Origin: CAZCGA01 sp964498075
Lineage (GTDB): Bacteria; Desulfobacterota; Binatia; HRBIN30
NCBI GenBank assembly: GCA_964498075.1
Contig: CAZCGA010000117.1
Span: forward strand, 1-19,681
Length of the DNA: 19,681 nt
Reading direction: 5' to 3'
The notes beneath the pieces were generated by a model. The model saw nothing but the letters and a program-made list of their open reading frames with translations, had not been told where the DNA came from and ran no database searches. Below, piece by piece: positions 6,826 to 13,207 of this stretch (within the stretch, counting starts at the first letter, position 1; each line of letters opens with the position of its first letter). A program made the position numbers and the translations under genes.

Positions 6826-7782
6826 TCAGCTTCCGGCCTCCCACCGCTTCCACTGCTCCAAGTAGGCGTCCAGATTCTCGCGCGAAACGATGTCCATCCC
6901 GGAGTACTGATAGACCTCACGCGGCCGGATGCCGGCGATGATGCTCTGCAGGAGGCGGACCGACTGCTCGCCCCAGCCGAAGTACTTCTGGCCGATGAGC
7001 AGCTGGACCTTGCCGCTGCGGAGCAGATCCGGTGCGGGAGGAATGGTGTCGAAGGCCACCACCTTGGTGCGTGTTGGATCGATCGGATCGAGCGCGTTGC
7101 GCACGAACACCGGCCAGCCACCCACCGACAACCAGCCATCCAGATCCGGATAACGCTGCGCCGCCGAGGCGATCACTTCGGCAACGCGCACGGCGTCGTC
7201 GCGGACGTCGAACACCTCGACGATTTCGATTCCGGGGTATCGTTGCAACGCGGCGCGCGCGCCGTCGAGGCGCTTCTGCAAGTTGTCGGCGCCGAGCGAG
7301 GTGATGAGCGCGACCCGGCCGTGGCCGTCGAGGAGCTTTGCCAGCCCGTCACCGAGCGCTTGCCCCGCTTCGACGTCGTTCACGCCATAGAACGCCAGCC
7401 GCTTGCTCTTCGGCGCGTCGGAGTCCCAGGTGATCACCGGGATGCCGGCGTCCACGGCGCGGTCGATGGCATCCGTGAGCAGATCTCCATTCAGGCAGGA
7501 GATGGCGATACCGTCGACGCGCTGCTCAATGAACGACTCGAGGATCTCCTTCTGGCGGATCTCGTCGGTGCTCTCGGGGCCGCGCCAGAGGACCTCGATG
7601 CCCCCGAGCGCGCGTGCGGCGCGCTCGGCGCCGATGCGGGCGTAGTTGAACACCGGGATGTGCAGCGCCTTGGGAATGATGGCGAAGCGCAACAGGCGCG
7701 GCTCGTCTCGGTGCGAGCAGCCCGTCAGCGCTGCCGCAATGCCGATGGTGAGCGTCCACAAGGAGAGCCGTCGGCTGCGCAC
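6826..7782 (-). CDS. Orphan periplasmic sugar-binding lipoprotein (ribose-type, Peripla_BP_4)
   Basis: 318 aa. N-terminal signal peptide with lipobox LTGC, Cys22 being the lipidated residue. The mature part is a LacI/RbsB-type two-lobed binding domain: RFAIIPKALHIPVF (strand 1), QRVDGIAISCLNGDLLTDAID, GIPVITWDSDAP (near 113-124), RVALITSLGADNLQKRLDGA, and VVAFDTIPPAPDLLRSGKV. It would capture a sugar or similar small polar ligand outside the inner membrane, but no ABC permease or ATPase lies next to it, so it may serve a distant transporter or a sensor. It starts with GTG at 7782 without a visible ribosome site. A TTGTTT-17-TATCGT promoter-like pair ends just before it, so leaderless translation is possible. 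Divergent from DUF427. Confidence 0.9.
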   Translation of the reverse strand: MRSRRLSLWTLTIGIAAALTGCSHRDEPRLLRFAIIPKALHIPVFNYARIGAERAARALGGIEVLWRGPESTDEIRQKEILESFIEQRVDGIAISCLNGDLLTDAIDRAVDAGIPVITWDSDAPKSKRLAFYGVNDVEAGQALGDGLAKLLDGHGRVALITSLGADNLQKRLDGARAALQRYPGIEIVEVFDVRDDAVRVAEVIASAAQRYPDLDGWLSVGGWPVFVRNALDPIDPTRTKVVAFDTIPPAPDLLRSGKVQLLIGQKYFGWGEQSVRLLQSIIAGIRPREVYQYSGMDIVSRENLDAYLEQWKRWEAGS

Positions 7783-7793
7783 CGCCGCACGAT

Positions 7794-7831
7794 ATCCGAC
7801 TCGGTGGCGGCAAACAAATCTGGCGTCGGAT
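7794..7831. promoter_or_regulatory. 7-bp inverted repeat in a divergent promoter region
   Basis: The 92-nt gap between the lipoprotein (-) and DUF427 (+) contains ATCCGAC (7794-7800) and its exact complement GTCGGAT (7825-7831), separated by 24 nt. It could be a widely spaced operator or a hairpin in either leader. It is short enough to arise by chance in GC-rich DNA. Confidence 0.3.
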
Positions 7832-7874
7832 GAGGAATGTGTTTACGCTGCGGCCAGCACGAAAGGAGACCGCA

Positions 7875-8159
7875 ATGCCGAAGGCAATCTGGAATGGCGC
7901 CGTGATCGCGGAGAGCAATCGCTGCGAAGTCGTCGAGGGCAACCAGTACTTTCCCGCAGACTCCATCAACCGGGCGCACTTCAAGGAGTCCGACACGCAC
8001 ACGGTATGCTCGTGGAAGGGGACGGCGAGCTACTACGACGTCGTGGTGAACGGGCAGACCAATAAGGACGCGGCGTGGTACTACCCCGCCCCGAAGGACG
8101 CCGCGCAGCAGATCAAGGGACACGTCGCCTTCTGGCGCGGCGTGCGGGTCGAAGCATGA
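7875..8159 (+). CDS. DUF427 domain protein
   Basis: 94 aa, a complete single-domain member of the DUF427 family. Characteristic stretches are AIWNGAVIAESN near the start, VVEGNQYFPADS, THTVCSWKGTASYYDVVVNG, and AAWYYPAPKDAAQQIKGHVAFW with the closing GVRVE. I chose the ATG at 7875 because it follows AAAGGAG (7862-7868) at good spacing and begins the conserved domain; an upstream in-frame start at 7830 lacks this. No biochemical function is established for the family that I can state. Its TGA overlaps the ATG of the following crotonase (ATGA), so the two are translationally coupled and plausibly act together. Confidence 0.92.
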   Translation: MPKAIWNGAVIAESNRCEVVEGNQYFPADSINRAHFKESDTHTVCSWKGTASYYDVVVNGQTNKDAAWYYPAPKDAAQQIKGHVAFWRGVRVEA

Positions 8160-8941
8160 CGTTCGAGGACATTCTGTACGAGAAGACCGACGGTGTCGCT
8201 TGGATCACCATCGATCGGCCGCAGGTGCGCAATGCGTTCCGGGTGCGCACCGTGGACGAGATGGTCGCGGCCTTTCGCGATGCGTGGGCGGACGGCGACG
8301 TCGGCGTCGTCGTCCTTACCGGCGCCGGCGACAAGGCGTTCTGCTCCGGCGGCGATCAGAAGGAGCGTGAGGCCGGCGGCTACGGCGGCAGCAAGAGCGG
8401 CATCGGTCTCGACGTGGCCTCGCTGCACAGCGTGATCCGCAACATTCCCAAGCCGGTGATCGCCATGGTCAACGGCTACGCCATCGGCGGCGGGCACGTG
8501 CTGCACGTGCTCTGTGACCTGTCGATAGCCGCCGACACGGCAATCTTCGGACAGACGGGGCCGCGGGTCGGCAGCGTCGATCCCGGCTTCGGCACCGCGT
8601 ACCTGGCCCGCCTCGTCGGCGAGAAGAAGGCGCGGGAGATCTGGTACCTGTGCCGGCAATATACGGCGCAGGAGGCGCTGCAGATGGGACTGGTGAACAA
8701 GGTGGTGCCGGCAGCGCAGCTGCGCGCCGAGGTCGAGCAATGGTGCCGCGAGCTATTGGAGAAGAGCCCGACGGCGCTGAAGCTGGCCAAGTACTCGTTC
8801 AACGCCGACACCGACCACATCCACGGCATCACCGAGATGGGCTTCAGCGCGCTGGAGCTCTACTACCAAACGGCGGAAGCGCAGGAAGGTCGCAACGCCT
8901 TCGTCGAGAAGCGCAAGCCGGAGTTCAGGAAGAAGTCCTGA
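8156..8941 (+). CDS. BadI/MenB-type crotonase, probable 2-ketocyclohexanecarboxyl-CoA hydrolase
   Basis: 261 aa from the ATG at 8156, which overlaps the DUF427 stop; earlier in-frame codons belong to the overlap with DUF427. It carries the hallmark stretches of the 1,4-dihydroxy-2-naphthoyl-CoA synthase/BadI branch: CSGGDQ (63-68), YAIGGGHVLHVLCD (108-121), FGQTGPRVGSVDPGFGTAYL (131-150), and a C-terminal EKRKPEFRK (251-259). The SVDPG and MTFEDILYE features recall BadI of Rhodopseudomonas, which opens the ring of 2-ketocyclohexanecarboxyl-CoA during anaerobic benzoate degradation; EGRNAF recalls MenB. No other men or bad gene is present, so the choice rests on residue patterns. The 3' end overlaps that of proB by 17 nt. 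Confidence 0.85.
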   Translation: MTFEDILYEKTDGVAWITIDRPQVRNAFRVRTVDEMVAAFRDAWADGDVGVVVLTGAGDKAFCSGGDQKEREAGGYGGSKSGIGLDVASLHSVIRNIPKPVIAMVNGYAIGGGHVLHVLCDLSIAADTAIFGQTGPRVGSVDPGFGTAYLARLVGEKKAREIWYLCRQYTAQEALQMGLVNKVVPAAQLRAEVEQWCRELLEKSPTALKLAKYSFNADTDHIHGITEMGFSALELYYQTAEAQEGRNAFVEKRKPEFRKKS

Positions 8942-10094
8942 CGGTCTCCGCGCTCGTCAGCACCAGATCATCGCGGTGGATGACCTCCTCGGTGAGCTTG
9001 TAGCCGAGGACACTCTCGATCTTCGCGGAGTGCACGCCCTTGATCTTCTCCAGCTCGGGGGCGCTGTAGTTGACCAGGCCGCGGGCGAACTCATTCCCGT
9101 GCGGGTCGACGCAGCGCACGCACTCACCGGTGCCGAACTTGCCGTGCACCTCCTTCAGCCCCTTCGCCAACAGGCTGCGGCCGCGCTGGGTGATGGCCTC
9201 GTAGGCACCCTGATCGACAACGACCGTGCCGGTGGGCTTCAGCGTGTACGCGATCCAATGCTTGCGCCGCGCCAGCCGGTCGCCCTTGGGCAGGATGAGC
9301 GTGCCCACGGCTTGCCGCACGTCGAACACCGCCGGCAGCACGCCGTCGTGCAAGCCGTCGGCGATGACGGTCGGGATGCCGGCGGCCGACGCCTTCCGCG
9401 CGGCAGTGAACTTCGACGCCATGCCCCCGGTGCCGAACTCCCCGCGCCCATCCATCACGAACTTCGACGCGGAGCGGTCGGCATCCTCGACGACGCTGAC
9501 CAACTCGGCGTCCGCATGAGTGCGCGGGTTCTTCGTGTGCAGCCCGGCCACGTCGCTCAGCAGCACGAGCACATCGGCTTCCACGAGCCCGGCGATGAGC
9601 GCCGAGAGGTTGTCGTTATCTCCAAAATTCATCAGCTCGTCGGCCACCACGGTGTCGTTCTCGTTGGCGACCGGGACGACGCCGGCGTCGATGAGCGTTT
9701 CGATGGTGTGGCGAGCGTTCAGATAGCGGCTGCGGTTGGCGAGATCGTCGTGCGTCAGCAGAATCTGCGCGACCTGCGTCTTGAACTGAGCGAAGTACTC
9801 CACGTACAGCGCCATCAGATCGATCTGGCCGACCGCGGCGGCGGCTTGCCGCTGCACCACGGTGCGCGGGCGTTCCTTCAGCCCGAGGCGCGCCATCCCG
9901 GCGGCGACCGCGCCGGAGCTGACCACGACGATCTCGGTGCCTTGCGCGTGCAAGCCGCAGATCTCCGCGGACAGCGATCGCAACCGCTGGCGATTGATGC
10001 CGTCGTGCCGCGACAGAATGCTGCTGCCGATCTTCACCACGGCGCGGCGGACCCGGCGCAGCAAGCGCTGCTTGTGCGGAAGCTGCTGGTTCAC
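8925..10094 (-). CDS. proB: Glutamate 5-kinase with PUA domain
   Basis: 389 aa; phosphorylates L-glutamate with ATP in the first step of proline synthesis. The amino-acid-kinase domain shows KIGSS (21-25), SSGAVAAG (59-66), NENDTV (144-149), FGDNDNLSA (157-165) and GTGGMASK (221-228). The C-terminal part from about 285 is the PUA domain typical of bacterial ProB. I chose the GTG at 10094, whose GTGA overlaps the obgE stop codon, with GGAG a few bases upstream; this is classic coupling, and the frame further upstream lies inside obgE. No proA follows. Last gene of the rplU-rpmA-obgE-proB run, converging with a 17-nt overlap on the crotonase. Confidence 0.97.
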   Translation of the reverse strand: MNQQLPHKQRLLRRVRRAVVKIGSSILSRHDGINRQRLRSLSAEICGLHAQGTEIVVVSSGAVAAGMARLGLKERPRTVVQRQAAAAVGQIDLMALYVEYFAQFKTQVAQILLTHDDLANRSRYLNARHTIETLIDAGVVPVANENDTVVADELMNFGDNDNLSALIAGLVEADVLVLLSDVAGLHTKNPRTHADAELVSVVEDADRSASKFVMDGRGEFGTGGMASKFTAARKASAAGIPTVIADGLHDGVLPAVFDVRQAVGTLILPKGDRLARRKHWIAYTLKPTGTVVVDQGAYEAITQRGRSLLAKGLKEVHGKFGTGECVRCVDPHGNEFARGLVNYSAPELEKIKGVHSAKIESVLGYKLTEEVIHRDDLVLTSAETVRTSS

Positions 10095-11137
10095 GACTGC
10101 TCCGCTCGTGCCGGCTGATCGACACCGCTCGCGCCCCGCAGCTCCTTCCATCGCCGGCCGACCTCACGCATAAGTGCCGTGACGCCCTCGCCGGTGGCGG
10201 CGGAGATGCCCCACAGCTCGACGCCGCGTTCGGCGAGACTTGTGCGGACCGCAGGGAATCGGTCGCGCGCCTCGCTGAGGTCCAACTTGTTGGCCACCAC
10301 GATCTGCGGTTTCGCGGCGAGCGTCGCGTCGAAGGCCTGCAGCTCATGATTGATGGCGTCGTAGTCGGCCAGCGGCTCGCGGCCGGTGAGACCGCTGATG
10401 TCGATGAGGTGGATCAGCATCGTCGTCCGCGACAGATGGCGCAGGAAGCGATGGCCGAGACCAAGACCGCGGTGCGCGCCTTCGATGAGGCCGGGCACAT
10501 CGGCGAGCACGAAGCTACCCTCGTCGTGGAAACGCACGACGCCCAGGTGCGGCACCAGCGTGGTGAAGGGATAATCGGCGACGCGCGGGCGCGCCGCGGA
10601 GACCGTGCTGATCACGGTCGACTTGCCGACGTTGGGGTAGCCGACGAGCCCCACGTCCGCCATGAGATGGAGCTCCAGGCGCAGCCGGCGTTCCTCGCCC
10701 GGTGTGCCCGGCTGGGCGAAGCGCGGCGCCTGATTGGTCGACGTCGCGAAATGCATGTTGCCACGGCCGCCGCGCCCGCCGTGCGCTACGATGCAGCGCG
10801 CCTGGGGCTCCTGCAGGTCGGCAATCACCTCGTCCGCGTCGGCGTCGCGTACGATCGTGCCTTGCGGCACGCGCACCACGCGGTCGTCGCCGCGCTTGCC
10901 GTACTGGTTTTTGCCGCGGCCATGCTCGCCGTGACCGGCCTTGACGAGCGGTTGAAACTTGAAGTCGAGCAGCGTCGTGAGCCCCGGCTCGACGACCATC
11001 ACGACATCGCCGCCGTCGCCGCCGTCGCCGCCGCTAGGCCCGCCGTGCGGCCGGTACTTCTCGCGCAAGAAGCTGATGCACCCCCGTCCGCCGTCGCCGG
11101 CGCGTACGTGAACGTCGGCTTCGTCGATGAACTTCAT
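10091..11137 (-). CDS. obgE: Obg family ribosome-associated GTPase
   Basis: 348 aa. The glycine-rich Obg fold occupies about 1-158 (FIDEADVHVRAGDGGRG start, HGGRGGRGN at 119-127). The G domain follows: G1 GYPNVGKS (166-173), G2 FTT (191-193), G3 DVPG (213-216), G4 NKLD (283-286), G5 SAATGEG (312-318). It ends soon after G5, so there is no extended C-terminal domain. Role known from the family: 50S assembly and growth/stress control. The start is fixed by the conserved N-terminus, yet no Shine-Dalgarno sequence is visible; a long hairpin ends 14 nt before the ATG. Standard neighbour of rplU-rpmA, and coupled to proB by a 4-nt overlap. Confidence 0.98.
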   Translation of the reverse strand: MKFIDEADVHVRAGDGGRGCISFLREKYRPHGGPSGGDGGDGGDVVMVVEPGLTTLLDFKFQPLVKAGHGEHGRGKNQYGKRGDDRVVRVPQGTIVRDADADEVIADLQEPQARCIVAHGGRGGRGNMHFATSTNQAPRFAQPGTPGEERRLRLELHLMADVGLVGYPNVGKSTVISTVSAARPRVADYPFTTLVPHLGVVRFHDEGSFVLADVPGLIEGAHRGLGLGHRFLRHLSRTTMLIHLIDISGLTGREPLADYDAINHELQAFDATLAAKPQIVVANKLDLSEARDRFPAVRTSLAERGVELWGISAATGEGVTALMREVGRRWKELRGASGVDQPARAEQS

Positions 11138-11150
11138 GGACTACTACTGA

Positions 11151-11220
11151 TTTCTGGTTTCTAGTTTCCGGTCTCTGGTTCGCCGGAAACCAGAGACCAG
11201 AAACCAGAAACTAGAGACCC
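11151..11220. repeat. Heptad tandem array forming a 30-bp hairpin between rpmA and obgE
   Basis: Left arm heptads TTTCTGG, TTTCTAG, TTTCCGG, TCTCTGG; right arm heptads GAAACCA, GAGACCA, GAAACCA, GAAACTA, GAGACCC (11186-11220), ending directly at the rpmA stop codon. Arms 11151-11180 and 11188-11217 pair over 30 positions with two mismatches and two G-T pairs, around a 7-nt loop. The hairpin fills the whole rpmA-obgE gap, lacks a U-tract, and lies where the obgE ribosome site should be. Confidence 0.9.
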
Positions 11221-11475
11221 CTACGCCGGGAAGATGTGTACCTGGCGTCGGTCCTTGCCGACGCGCTCGTAGCGCACGATGCCGTCGATCAGGGCGAACA
11301 AGGTGAAGTCGCGGCCCATGCCGACGTTCTTGCCGGGGTGGATGCGGGTGCCGACCTGGCGCACCAGGATATGGCCTGCCCTGGCGAGCTGGCCGGCGTA
11401 CACTTTGACGCCGCGTCGATGCCCCTGGCTGTCGCGTCCGTTACGTGTGCTGCCTTGTCCCTTCTTATGCGCCAT
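11221..11475 (-). CDS. rpmA: 50S ribosomal protein L27
   Basis: 84 aa, normal length. Begins MAHKKGQGSTRNGRDS, with the conserved ILVRQ, GTRIHPGKNVGMG and DFTLFALIDG segments. Binds 23S rRNA near the peptidyl-transferase centre. No Firmicute-type cleavable N-terminal extension. The start (11475) lies 11 nt inside the end of rplU, with GGAAGG as ribosome site. The residues SQGHRRGVKVYAGQLARAGH differ from the commoner NPKRLGVK-like pattern but stay within family variation. Confidence 0.98.
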   Translation of the reverse strand: MAHKKGQGSTRNGRDSQGHRRGVKVYAGQLARAGHILVRQVGTRIHPGKNVGMGRDFTLFALIDGIVRYERVGKDRRQVHIFPA

Positions 11476-11800
11476 GACCTTCCGCTCCTGCTTCGATGCC
11501 GGTGACTCGCACGGCGGTGAACTGCTGGCGATGTCCCTGATGGCGGCGATAGTTCTTGCGCCGCTTCTTCTTGTACACCAGGATCTTCTTGGCCTTGCCC
11601 TGCTGCACTACTTGACCGGTGACGCGCGCCCCCGCCACCAGCGGGTTGCCGAGGCTGACGGCGCCCTCGGTGGATGTCATCAAGACTTCGGTGAACTCCA
11701 CCTCGGCCCCGGGATCGCCCGCGAGCTTCTCCACACGGATGACGTCTCCCGGCTCGACGCGATACTGTTTGCCGCCGGTTCGAATGACTGCGTAGCTCAT
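11465..11800 (-). CDS. rplU: 50S ribosomal protein L21
   Basis: 111 aa. Begins MSYAVIRTGGKQYRVEPGD and has the basic KKILVYKKKRRKNYRRHQGHRQQFTAVRVTGI signature across 72-103. Binds 23S rRNA. A ribosome site GGAGAG lies about 8 nt before the ATG. The C-terminus is about 8 residues longer than the common form because the stop falls 11 nt inside rpmA, so the two are coupled. First gene of the run; the promoter candidate is just upstream. Confidence 0.98.
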   Translation of the reverse strand: MSYAVIRTGGKQYRVEPGDVIRVEKLAGDPGAEVEFTEVLMTSTEGAVSLGNPLVAGARVTGQVVQQGKAKKILVYKKKRRKNYRRHQGHRQQFTAVRVTGIEAGAEGHGA

Positions 11801-11828
11801 GCACGCTCTCCAGAGGAACGAACGTGGT

Positions 11829-11857
11829 TAAGTAGAAGAAGGACGCCAGCTTGTCAA
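11829..11857 (-). promoter_or_regulatory. Sigma-70-like promoter candidate for the rplU operon
   Basis: A perfect TTGACA -35 (11857-11852) is followed after 17 nt by TACTTA (11834-11829), a weak -10. A start near 11822 would give a short leader with the rplU ribosome site at about 11809. The poor -10 keeps confidence moderate. Confidence 0.4.
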
Positions 11858-11887
11858 CGGAGCCCGCCGACGGTATGCACACGGGCC

Positions 11888-12145
11888 ATGGGGCCGATCG
11901 CGCTGACACTCTACAGCCGGGCCGGTTGCCATCTCTGTGATGACATGAAGGGCATCGTGCAGCCGGTGGCGCGAGACCTTGGCTGTACCCTGAATGAGAT
12001 CGACATCGAAGGCGATGCGGCCCTGGAGACGCGCTATGGCCAGGAAATCCCCGTGCTGCTCGTCAACGGCCGCAAGGCGTTCAAGTACCGGCTGACCGAA
12101 CGCGAGCTGCGCAAGCGGCTGCGGCTCGAACCACACGACGGATGA
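11888..12145 (+). CDS. Glutaredoxin-like small thioredoxin-fold protein (DUF836-like)
   Basis: 85 aa. LTLYSRAGCHLCDDM carries a CxxC redox pair (Cys14, Cys17) at the start of helix 1; EIPVLLVNG has the cis-proline (Pro55) typical of the thioredoxin fold. Such small proteins are expected to act in thiol-disulfide exchange; the partner is unknown. The frame is open far upstream, but that part is antisense to rplU/rpmA, so the ATG at 11888 is preferred although its ribosome site is weak. It lies divergently from rplU and 48 nt before plsX, joined by a heptad repeat. Confidence 0.85.
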   Translation: MGPIALTLYSRAGCHLCDDMKGIVQPVARDLGCTLNEIDIEGDAALETRYGQEIPVLLVNGRKAFKYRLTERELRKRLRLEPHDG

Positions 12146-12186
12146 GAAGTCAGAAGTCAAAAAGCAAAAGTCAAAGGGCACAAGTG
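12145..12186. repeat. Six-unit heptad tandem array between the glutaredoxin gene and plsX
   Basis: Consecutive heptads AGAAGTC, AGAAGTC, AAAAAGC, AAAAGTC, AAAGGGC, ACAAGTG run from the last base of the glutaredoxin stop codon to just before the plsX ribosome site. It is purine-rich on the plus strand, so unlike the other two arrays it does not fold on itself. The unit sequence differs from the array at 11151 but the 7-nt period is the same. Confidence 0.85.
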
Positions 12187-12193
12187 GGAGCGC

Positions 12194-13207
12194 ATGCCGA
12201 CGATTGCGGTTGACGCGATGGGGGGCGACTCCGCCCCGGAAGAGGTGGTCAGGGGTGTGGCCCAGGCATCCCTCGAAACCGACATCGACTGCGTGCTGGT
12301 GGGAGACGAGCAGCAGATTCAGGCCATCCTCAACGCCATCCCATACAACCCCGAGCACATCGCCATCCATCACACCCACGAGTTCGTCGGCATGGCGGAA
12401 GACCCGAAGTCAGCCGTCCGCTCCAAGCGCAACGCCTCGATTCTGGTTGCGGCGCGGCTCGTCGCCGCCGGGCAAGCCGACGCGTTGGTGACCGCGGGCA
12501 ACACCGGTGCGGCCGTGTTGGCGTGCGCGCACCATTTCAAGACCATCTCCGGCGTGCGCAAAGCTGCGCTCGCCAGTGTCTACCCGCGGCAGACCGAGTA
12601 CGACGGGCAAGACCAACTGGCGCTGCTCCTCGACGTGGGCGCCACGATTCGGTGCGATGCCACCGAGCTCGTGCAGTTCGCCCTCATGGGCAACGCCTAC
12701 GCGCGGCACATCTCCAAGGTGCCGAGCCCCCGTGTGGCGCTCCTCAACATGGGTGTCGAGGAGACCAAGGGCGGTGAGCTGCTCACGCATGCGTACCGCC
12801 GCCTCAAGACCCTTTCGGGGATCAACTTCGTCGGCAACATCGAGGGTAACGATCTGGCCAAGGGCAAGGCCGACGTCATCGTCTGTGAGGGCCTGCTGGG
12901 GAACGTCGTGCTCAAGCTGCTGGAGGGGTTGGCGGAGGTCGTCGTGGACCTGGCGGGAACGGCGGCACGTGAGAACTGGCGGTGGAAGCTCGGGCTGATG
13001 ATGCTCGCCGGCGGCTTCGGGCGCCTGCGCGATCTGACCGACTATGCCGCCTACGGTGGAGCACCGATCCTGGGTTTCGAGCATCTGCTGATCAAGTCGC
13101 ACGGCCGATCCGACGCCCGCGCCATCAAGAACGGCGTCAAGGTGGCCGCGAAGGCCGTGCGTGATGGCGTGACGCGCGAGATCGCGACCGCCATCGAGCA
13201 GCTGTGA
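12194..13207 (+). CDS. plsX: Phosphate acyltransferase PlsX
   Basis: 337 aa, normal length. Starts MPTIAVDAMGGDSAPEEVV; contains NTGAAV, LLLDVGATIRCDATELVQFALMG-like signature, GNIEGNDLAKGKADVIVCEGLLGNVVLK and GGAPILGFEHLLIKSHGRSDARAIKNG. PlsX converts acyl-ACP to acyl-phosphate, the donor for PlsY in phosphatidic acid synthesis, at the inner membrane surface. GGGAG just before the ATG serves as ribosome site. The usual rpmF-plsX-fabH order is absent; it is preceded by a glutaredoxin-like gene and coupled by a TGATG overlap to a HAD phosphatase-like gene. Confidence 0.97.
   Translation: MPTIAVDAMGGDSAPEEVVRGVAQASLETDIDCVLVGDEQQIQAILNAIPYNPEHIAIHHTHEFVGMAEDPKSAVRSKRNASILVAARLVAAGQADALVTAGNTGAAVLACAHHFKTISGVRKAALASVYPRQTEYDGQDQLALLLDVGATIRCDATELVQFALMGNAYARHISKVPSPRVALLNMGVEETKGGELLTHAYRRLKTLSGINFVGNIEGNDLAKGKADVIVCEGLLGNVVLKLLEGLAEVVVDLAGTAARENWRWKLGLMMLAGGFGRLRDLTDYAAYGGAPILGFEHLLIKSHGRSDARAIKNGVKVAAKAVRDGVTREIATAIEQL

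Noticed and set aside
8976..10118. 380-codon plus-strand frame opposite proB
   Set aside because: Low-complexity His/Asp/Arg-rich translation typical of a mirror of a GC-rich gene; proB is unambiguous on the other strand.
11151..11217. Canonical intrinsic terminator
   Set aside because: No U-tract follows the stem on the minus strand and essential-type genes obgE and proB lie directly downstream.
11151..11220. CRISPR-like repeat
   Set aside because: Units are 7 nt with no spacers and arms are complementary; no cas genes are present.
11279..11887. Upstream extension of the glutaredoxin-like frame
   Set aside because: The extension lies antisense to rpmA and rplU, and the conserved domain begins at the ATG at 11888.
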